Shown here in pieces: positions 6,915-12,269 of a stretch of 12,269 nucleotides of DNA. How positions within the stretch are numbered: position 1 is the first letter of the stretch; every line of letters starts with the position of its first letter. The DNA comes from Akkermansiaceae bacterium. Lineage in GTDB: Bacteria; Verrucomicrobiota; Verrucomicrobiia; Verrucomicrobiales; Akkermansiaceae. Made by a program: the position numbers and the translations under genes. The notes under the pieces were generated by a model. That model ran no database searches and was not told the origin of the DNA. It saw only the letters and a program-made list of their open reading frames with translations. The stretch covers positions 1 to 12,269 of the forward strand of contig JACKPZ010000051.1 of assembly GCA_024233135.1 (NCBI GenBank), written 5' to 3'.

Positions 6915-8828
6915 ATGAAGATCACCCATCCAGTCACCCGCGCGGCCTTCGGCATCGCCGCGCTCGTCGCGATCGCGGTATCCGCCAACTGGCTCGTCTC
7001 GCTCACCCCGCTGGGCAACCGCGGCATCGATTTCACCGAAAACAAGGTCCACACGCTCTCGGACGGCACCAAGGCCATCCTCGGCGAGCTCGATACGCCC
7101 GTCGTCGTCCGCTACTACGCGTCGCGCAACACCGACTACATGCCCGAGGAGGTGAAACTCCACATGCGCCGCGTGGACGACCTGCTGGAGGAATACCAAT
7201 CACTCGCCGGCGGCAAGCTGCGCGTCGAAAACCTCGATCCCCAGCCGGACACCGACGCCGAGGACTCCGCCAATCTCGACGGCATCAGCGGCCAGCGCCT
7301 GGACGACCAGAACCTGTATTTCGGCATCGCCGTCTCCTGCATCGACCGCACCTCGGTGATTCCTTTCCTCGATCCACGCGACGAGACGATGCTCGAATAC
7401 CAACTCTCCAAGGCCATCGCCGAGGTTTCCACTCCCACCAAGCCGAAGATCGGCCTGATGAGCGCCTTCGAGCTCGCGGGCGGTCCGGCCGCGATGCCCG
7501 GCCAGCGGCCGACGCAGCCGTGGGTGATCTATCAGCAGCTCAAGCAGGCCTTCGACGTCGTCGACGTGCCGATGGACACGCAGGAGATCGACCCGAAGGA
7601 AATCAAGGTGCTGCTCATGCTGCACCCGGCCGGCATCACGCCGGAGACCGAGTTCGCCGTGGACCAATACGTGCTCGGCGGCGGCACCGTGGTCGCCGCG
7701 CTGGACGCCTACTCGGTGGCCGCGCAGATGACCGGCGGCGGCAACCCGATGATGGGCATGCAGGGCACCTCGCCCACCTCCACACTGCCGACCCTGCTCG
7801 AGGCGTGGGGCGTGAAATTCGAGTCCGGACAAGTTGCCGCGGACCCGACACTCGCCACCACCCTGGCCGGCAACCGCAAGGGCATCGCGGTGCTCACCCT
7901 CAACAAGGAAAACATGCCGCAGGACGACAACGTGATCACCAAGGACCTCGGATCGATCACCTTCTTCCTGCCGGGCGCCTTCACCCACAGCGGCGGCGCC
8001 GGAGTGAACAGCAACTCACTGGTCCGCACCACCACCGGCGCGGGATTGGTCGATGCGATGCTCGCCTCGCGCCTCGATCCGAGCCTCACGACGAGCTTCC
8101 GCCCGAAGGGCACCGCCTACGACCTCGTCACCTATCTATCCGGCAACTTCAAGACCGCCTTCCCGGACGGAAAGCCCGGCCAGACGCCGGATGAGGTGGC
8201 CGATGCGAAGAAGGACGAGGAAACCAAGGACGGCGAGAAGAAGGACGAGAAACCCGCGTCGCTCAAGGAAGCCGTCTCGCCCGGCAACGTGTTCCTGATC
8301 GCGGACGTGGACGCGTTCTACGACAACTTCGCCTTCAACCCCCAACTGCTCCAGATGGGCATGGCATCGCCGGTGAATGGCAACTCGTCGCTGCTTCTCA
8401 ACATCCTCGACCAGGCGGTCGGCTCGAAGCACCTCATCGGCTCGCGTTCGCGCACGGCGATCCGCCGCCCCTTCACCCTCGTGCAGGAGATGGAGGCGGA
8501 TTTCAACAAGGAGGTGGGGACCAAGATCGACGAATTCCGCAAGCAACAAGAAGCCGCCCAGGAACGGCTCAACAAGCTTCAGTCCGAGAAAACCAGCGGC
8601 AACGAGTTGTTCCTCTCGCCCGAGCAGGAGGCGGAGATCGCCAAGCTGCGCAAGGAGCAGGTCAAGTACGCCAAGGCCGTGCGCGAGCAGGAGAAGGACC
8701 TCCGCCGCCGCAAGGACAAGCTCGCCGGAAAGATCACGCTGCTCAATGTGGCCGTGATGCCCGCCATCGTGATCCTCGTCGGACTGTTCCTGTTCGTCGC
8801 CCGCCGCGCGGCCACCCGCGCCCGCTGA
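6915..8828 (+). CDS. GldG-like ABC transporter auxiliary protein
   Basis: This gene encodes 637 residues of the GldG / ABC-transporter auxiliary family. It has an N-terminal membrane anchor (about 11-32). A large soluble part follows, beginning with the family-typical GIDFTENKVHTLSDGTKAIL (37-56) and DTPVVVRYYAS and including LDPRDETMLEYQLSKAI. A Lys/Glu/Asp-rich insert lies at about 424-452, a coiled coil at about 525-606, and a second membrane helix at about 608-632 near the C-terminus. With both ends anchored, the middle probably faces the periplasm. GldG works with GldA and GldF; its biochemical role is not known. The ATG at 6915 is chosen because the N-terminal anchor starts there; the frame stays open to 6600, but that extension overlaps the permease gene in another frame. 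It lies 43 bases after the permease and 37 before the DUF4340 gene. Confidence 0.93.
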   Translation: MKITHPVTRAAFGIAALVAIAVSANWLVSLTPLGNRGIDFTENKVHTLSDGTKAILGELDTPVVVRYYASRNTDYMPEEVKLHMRRVDDLLEEYQSLAGGKLRVENLDPQPDTDAEDSANLDGISGQRLDDQNLYFGIAVSCIDRTSVIPFLDPRDETMLEYQLSKAIAEVSTPTKPKIGLMSAFELAGGPAAMPGQRPTQPWVIYQQLKQAFDVVDVPMDTQEIDPKEIKVLLMLHPAGITPETEFAVDQYVLGGGTVVAALDAYSVAAQMTGGGNPMMGMQGTSPTSTLPTLLEAWGVKFESGQVAADPTLATTLAGNRKGIAVLTLNKENMPQDDNVITKDLGSITFFLPGAFTHSGGAGVNSNSLVRTTTGAGLVDAMLASRLDPSLTTSFRPKGTAYDLVTYLSGNFKTAFPDGKPGQTPDEVADAKKDEETKDGEKKDEKPASLKEAVSPGNVFLIADVDAFYDNFAFNPQLLQMGMASPVNGNSSLLLNILDQAVGSKHLIGSRSRTAIRRPFTLVQEMEADFNKEVGTKIDEFRKQQEAAQERLNKLQSEKTSGNELFLSPEQEAEIAKLRKEQVKYAKAVREQEKDLRRRKDKLAGKITLLNVAVMPAIVILVGLFLFVARRAATRAR

Positions 8829-8865
8829 ACCCATCCCATATTTCCGAATCCAGCCATCATTTGTC

Positions 8866-10254
8866 ATGAACAAACGCCAGGTCATCACCCTCTGGATCAT
8901 CGCCATCGCGCTCGGCGCCGCCGTCGCGGTGACCAAGCTCGCCACCAAGGACACCGGCAAGAGCGCCACCAAGCGCACGCCCGGCCAGACGCTCTTCGAA
9001 GACTTCCCCGCCCGCGAGGTGGGGAAAATCTCGATCGAGGGCGCGGAGCACTCGGTGGATCTCGCCAAGTCCGGTGAAAACTGGGTCGTTTCCGACCGCG
9101 GGGACTTCCCGGCGAACACGGCGACGGTCAACCAGTTCCTCCGCGACATGAAGGATCTCGAAGTCACCCAGGGCATCGAGGCCGGCCCGTCGTTCGCGCC
9201 ACGCTTCGGCATGGACATGGACGCCAAGGACGCCGACGAGCACGGGCTGATGGTCCGTTTCTCGGACGGCTCCGGCAAGGAACTCGCCAGCGTCGCGCTC
9301 GGCAAGAACATCTCCGGCGGAGCGAACGACAACCCGATGATGGGCGGCGGCAGCGTCGGCCGCTACGTCCGCAACCTCGGCGACGAGTCGGGCTTCTACG
9401 CGATCAACGAGATGTTCTCCGCCATCAGCGCGGAACCGAAGCGCTGGTTGAAAACCGATTTCTTCAGCCCGGAGAAGATCGAGTCGGTCTCGCTTTCGAA
9501 AGCCGGCTCGGACGACCTCGCGTGGAAGGTCGTGCGCGACGGTGAAGAGGCCGAGTTCAAACTCGACGGCGCGGCCGCCAACGAGGTGCTCGACACCACC
9601 AGCGGCAATCCGCTCAAGACCTTGTTCTCCTACGCCCGCTTCGACGATGTCGTCTCGCCCGAGGACTATGCCGAGCGCGCCAACGAGGAAAAGAAGCGCA
9701 CCGCCGTCATCAAGACCTTCGAAGGTTTCACCTACACCGTCACCATCACCCCGCCGAAGGCGAAGAAGGATGACGCTGCCGAAGAAGACGCGGCGGAAGA
9801 GGAAGACGATGCCGCAAGTTCCGACGCCCATTTCCTCACCGTGAGCGTCAGCGCGGAGATTCCCAAGGAGCGCAAGAAGGAGGAAGGCGAGAAAGAGGAG
9901 GACGCCAAGACCAAGGACGAGGCCTTCGCCACCCGCTCGAAGGAACTCACCGAGAAACTCGAAAAGGAAAAGGCTCTCGAAGGCCGCATCTTCGAAGTGG
10001 CGAAATACACCGTCGAGCCGCTGCTCAAGAAGCGCAAGGAGCTCGTCAAGAAACCCGAGCCGCAACCGGCCGCGGGCAGCCCCGGCGGTGCGATGCCGCT
10101 GCCGGGTGGTTCGGTCGTCACCCCGCCGCGTCCGGCCGGCGGCCGCATCGAAGCGGTCACCCCGCCGATCGCGATCCCGCCGCTCGACAGCGCCCCCGAG
10201 GAAAAGCCGGAGGAAGCGCCCGAAGAGCCGGCGGAGGAAGGTGCCGGCGAGTGA
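8866..10254 (+). CDS. Membrane-anchored DUF4340 protein
   Basis: This gene encodes 462 residues. A single N-terminal membrane helix (about 6-25) is followed by a DUF4340-type region (about 40-290) with the recognisable run FPAREVGKISIEG (47-59), NWVVSDRGDFPAN (72-84) and GFYAINEMFSAI (176-187). DUF4340 proteins commonly sit immediately after GldG-like genes and are thought to be extracytoplasmic partners of that ABC system; no activity is known. The region from about 297 to 370 contains acidic and Lys/Glu-rich low-complexity blocks, and the C-terminal tail (about 396-462) is Pro/Glu/Gly-rich and probably disordered. The ATG at 8866 places the anchor at the N-terminus. The next gene is in the same frame, 45 bases after the stop. 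Confidence 0.88.
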   Translation: MNKRQVITLWIIAIALGAAVAVTKLATKDTGKSATKRTPGQTLFEDFPAREVGKISIEGAEHSVDLAKSGENWVVSDRGDFPANTATVNQFLRDMKDLEVTQGIEAGPSFAPRFGMDMDAKDADEHGLMVRFSDGSGKELASVALGKNISGGANDNPMMGGGSVGRYVRNLGDESGFYAINEMFSAISAEPKRWLKTDFFSPEKIESVSLSKAGSDDLAWKVVRDGEEAEFKLDGAAANEVLDTTSGNPLKTLFSYARFDDVVSPEDYAERANEEKKRTAVIKTFEGFTYTVTITPPKAKKDDAAEEDAAEEEDDAASSDAHFLTVSVSAEIPKERKKEEGEKEEDAKTKDEAFATRSKELTEKLEKEKALEGRIFEVAKYTVEPLLKKRKELVKKPEPQPAAGSPGGAMPLPGGSVVTPPRPAGGRIEAVTPPIAIPPLDSAPEEKPEEAPEEPAEEGAGE

Positions 10255-10299
10255 TCGCGCTGGCGCGCCGCTGACGAACGGTTAGCTTGGGGTTTCGCG

Positions 10300-12269
10300 A
10301 TGAGCGCAGCCCCCTTCCCGTCCTTGTTCGCAGAATCATCCGCCTGGCAGGTCTTCGCATCCGGCCAGGCGGAAGGTCGTATCTCCGCCGGCGGCGAACC
10401 GGGCGTCCTTCGGCTCGACTACGATTTCCACGGCGGCGGCGGCTTCATCGCGATCCGCCGCGAGATCCCGATCCTTCTCCCGCCAACCTTCCGGATCGTC
10501 TTCCGGCTGCGCGGCGAAGGCCCGCCGAACCACTTCGAATGCAAGGTGGCGGCTCCCGGCGGGGCCGATGTCTGGCGCCACCTGCGGCAGGATTTCCGCC
10601 TCCCGGAAACATGGAAGCCGCTCGAAATCCGCGAGCGCGACCTGCCCTTCGCATGGGGCCCGTCCGGCGGCGGCGCGCCGGGCGACGTGGCGGCCGTCGA
10701 ACTGGTCATCGCCGCCGGCCCGGGTGGAGCGGGGTGGATCGAGTTCCGCGATGCGGAGTTGATCGATGAGACCCCGCGCGACGACGCGAGGGTTTCGTGT
10801 TCGTCGCAGGCCGATGGGTTTCCCTGCGATGATGTGTTTCCCGCGACCCGCTCCGGCTGGCGGGCCGCCGAATCCGATGACGCTCCATGGTGGCTCGTTG
10901 ACTTCGGGCGCGCGCAACGTTTTGGCGGACTGGTCATCGGCTGGCCGGAGGAACCGCGGAGCCGGAGATATGCCATCGAGCGTTCGAACGATGGCGAATC
11001 ATGGACGACGGTGCACGAATGCGCCGACGCCCGCGGCGGCCGGAGTTTCATCGCCGTGCCCGGTGGCGAGGCGCGGATGTTGCGGGTGCGCTTCGCCAAT
11101 GCCGCGCAGGCGGCGATCCGCTCGCTGCGGCTCGAGCCCGACGCGTTTTCGAGCACGCCCAACGAGTTTCTCCATCACGTCGCGCACGAGTTTCCCCGCG
11201 GCTGGCACGCACGATACTGGCACCGCGAGCAATCGTTCTGGACGCCGGTGGGAAGCCCGGAGGGACGACGCCGCGCGTTGATCAACGAGGAAGGCCTGGT
11301 CGAGATCGACGAAGGCGAATTTTCGCTCGAGCCGTTTTTAACAACAAACGACGGGCTCGTGACCTGGGCCGACGTGGATACCGAAGCCTCGCTCGCACGC
11401 GGCGGCCTGCCGGTGCCCGTGCTGCGCTGGCGGTGCAAGTCGCTTCGCCTCGACATCCTCCCGTGGGTCGATGGCAGCGGGGAAACACTGACGCTTCACG
11501 TCACCTACCGCCTGCGCCGCCTGCGCGCGAAGGGTCCGCTGCGCTTGTTCGTCGCCGTGCGGCCGTGGCAGGTGAATCCGCCGTGGCAGGCGTTCCGGAA
11601 TCTCGGCGGGCGCAGCGACGTCCGCAGCATCGAGTGCCATCCGTCCGGCCTGCGAGTCGAAGGCCGCGAGGTGGTTACCACACCACCTCCCGCCGCCCGC
11701 GGGGCCGCGACCTTCGAGCAGGGCGGAGTGCTGCCGTGGATCGCCCGCGGCACGGTGCCGGATGAACCGCGGGTGGTCGATGCCAACGGCCTCGCGTCCG
11801 CGGCGATGGCATGGGAACTCCCGGCCGACGAACGCAGTCTCGAAGTGACCGTTTCGGTTCCCTATTTCTCCCGCATCCACTCCCCCACCCGCCGCTCGCG
11901 GTCGAACGCGCTCGCGCGCTGGCGCAGGACGCTCGGCAAGGTGGAGTGGGACGTTCCGCCCGCGGTGGACAAGGCGGTGGAAAGTTTCCGCACGGCCGCC
12001 GGCCACATCCTCATCCACCGCGACGGCCCGGCGATCCAGCCGGGACCGCGGCGCTACACCCGCTCGTGGGTGCGCGACTGCGTGATCATGGGCGCCGCGC
12101 TCGCCAAAGCCGGGATGCCGAAACCGTTGCGCGAGTTTCTCGTCTGGTACGCCGGCTTCCAGCGCGACGACGGATTCGTCCCCTGCGTGGTCGATCGCGA
12201 TGGCGTCGACTGGCTCGTCGAACACGACAGCCACGGTCAGTTCCTGTGGGGCGTGCGCGAGATCCAGCG
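10300..12269 (+). CDS. Multidomain discoidin / six-hairpin glycosidase-like protein (3' end outside window)
   Basis: The frame is open from the ATG at 10300 to the last base, giving 656 residues with no stop. Residues 1 to about 155 look like a beta-sandwich carbohydrate-binding module (possibly CBM11-like: VLRLDYDFHGGGGFIAI, ending WIEFRDAELID). Residues about 165-280 resemble a discoidin/F5-8 type C domain (WWLVDFGRAQRFGGLVI, YAIERSNDGESWTTV, MLRVRFANA). Residues about 290-525 are beta-rich, like the super-sandwich before many (alpha/alpha)6 enzymes. From about 555 a helical region begins with RYTRSWVRDCVIMGAAL (585-601) and DDGFVPCV, recalling the Arg-Asp motif and first helices of GH15/GH63-like six-hairpin glycosidases. 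The catalytic acid and base cannot be identified because the domain is cut off. No signal peptide is visible, so export is doubtful. The ATG is the only start in frame after the DUF4340 stop, and the 45-base gap suggests co-transcription with the ABC genes. It could also be a non-catalytic relative. Confidence 0.78.
   Translation, partial: MSAAPFPSLFAESSAWQVFASGQAEGRISAGGEPGVLRLDYDFHGGGGFIAIRREIPILLPPTFRIVFRLRGEGPPNHFECKVAAPGGADVWRHLRQDFRLPETWKPLEIRERDLPFAWGPSGGGAPGDVAAVELVIAAGPGGAGWIEFRDAELIDETPRDDARVSCSSQADGFPCDDVFPATRSGWRAAESDDAPWWLVDFGRAQRFGGLVIGWPEEPRSRRYAIERSNDGESWTTVHECADARGGRSFIAVPGGEARMLRVRFANAAQAAIRSLRLEPDAFSSTPNEFLHHVAHEFPRGWHARYWHREQSFWTPVGSPEGRRRALINEEGLVEIDEGEFSLEPFLTTNDGLVTWADVDTEASLARGGLPVPVLRWRCKSLRLDILPWVDGSGETLTLHVTYRLRRLRAKGPLRLFVAVRPWQVNPPWQAFRNLGGRSDVRSIECHPSGLRVEGREVVTTPPPAARGAATFEQGGVLPWIARGTVPDEPRVVDANGLASAAMAWELPADERSLEVTVSVPYFSRIHSPTRRSRSNALARWRRTLGKVEWDVPPAVDKAVESFRTAAGHILIHRDGPAIQPGPRRYTRSWVRDCVIMGAALAKAGMPKPLREFLVWYAGFQRDDGFVPCVVDRDGVDWLVEHDSHGQFLWGVREIQ

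Noticed and set aside
8857..10065. Minus-strand open frame (402 codons) antisense to the DUF4340 gene
   Set aside because: Its Leu/Gly/Glu-rich repeats mirror the Lys/Glu-rich coding of the plus strand; the plus frame has a proper membrane anchor and DUF4340 motifs.
10255..10299. Possible terminator between the DUF4340 gene and the right-edge gene
   Set aside because: It contains a GGCGCGCC palindrome (10262-10269) but no stem with a loop and no T-run; the 45-base spacer is more consistent with continued transcription.
11338..12234. Minus-strand open frame (298 codons) inside the right-edge gene
   Set aside because: The plus frame is open across the whole 1970 bases and shows discoidin-type and WVRD motifs; the minus frame shows none and is probably a shadow.

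Overview
The window is GC-rich, roughly 65-70% in the lines I counted. Its gene content (GldA/GldF/GldG-type ABC operon with a DUF4340 protein, a stand-alone LON-domain protein, a PTS Enzyme I, octanucleotide repeats next to start codons, and no clear Shine-Dalgarno sequences) suggests a Verrucomicrobiota-like bacterium. That assignment is inferred from gene style; there is no rRNA or other marker gene here. Coding is dense and no gap without a gene exceeds about 210 bases.

Layout. (1) Positions 1-449, plus strand: the 3' end of a HigB/RelE-type toxin gene followed by a complete HigA antitoxin gene. This block has clearly lower GC (about 56% by hand count) than the rest, so it may be an acquired toxin-antitoxin module. 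(2) Positions 528-5020, minus strand, transcribed leftward: a LON-substrate-binding-domain protein, then a 655-residue fusion of a GT4-type glycosyltransferase with an LpxH-like metallophosphoesterase, then PTS Enzyme I. higA and ptsI converge on a short spacer with hairpin potential. (3) Positions 5021-5230: a divergent intergenic region that must hold the promoters for both directions, although no strong consensus is visible. (4) Positions 5231-10254, plus strand: an ABC ATPase, a six-helix ABC-2 permease (GldF-like), a GldG-like auxiliary protein anchored at both ends and a membrane-anchored DUF4340 protein. This is one transcription unit by spacing (99, 43 and 37 bases). (5) Position 10300 to the window edge: a large protein with no signal peptide, cut off by the end of the window. 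It carries two N-terminal beta-sandwich carbohydrate-binding-like domains (the second a discoidin/F5-8C type), a further beta-rich region and the start of a probable (alpha/alpha)6 glycosidase-like domain.

How the parts may work together (inference). The GldAFG-DUF4340 operon is an envelope machine: cytoplasmic ATPase, membrane permease, and two anchored proteins whose large soluble domains probably lie outside the cytoplasm. Its substrate is unknown. The glycosidase-like gene 45 bases downstream, and the glycosyltransferase-phosphoesterase fusion across the divergent promoter region, make envelope glycans or glycolipids a reasonable theme, but nothing here proves it.

The most notable points are the glycosyltransferase-phosphoesterase fusion, an octanucleotide repeat family (consensus WTYTCAGC) placed directly before two start codons of the ABC operon and able to form a long imperfect hairpin, and the uncharacterised multidomain glycosidase-like protein at the right edge.
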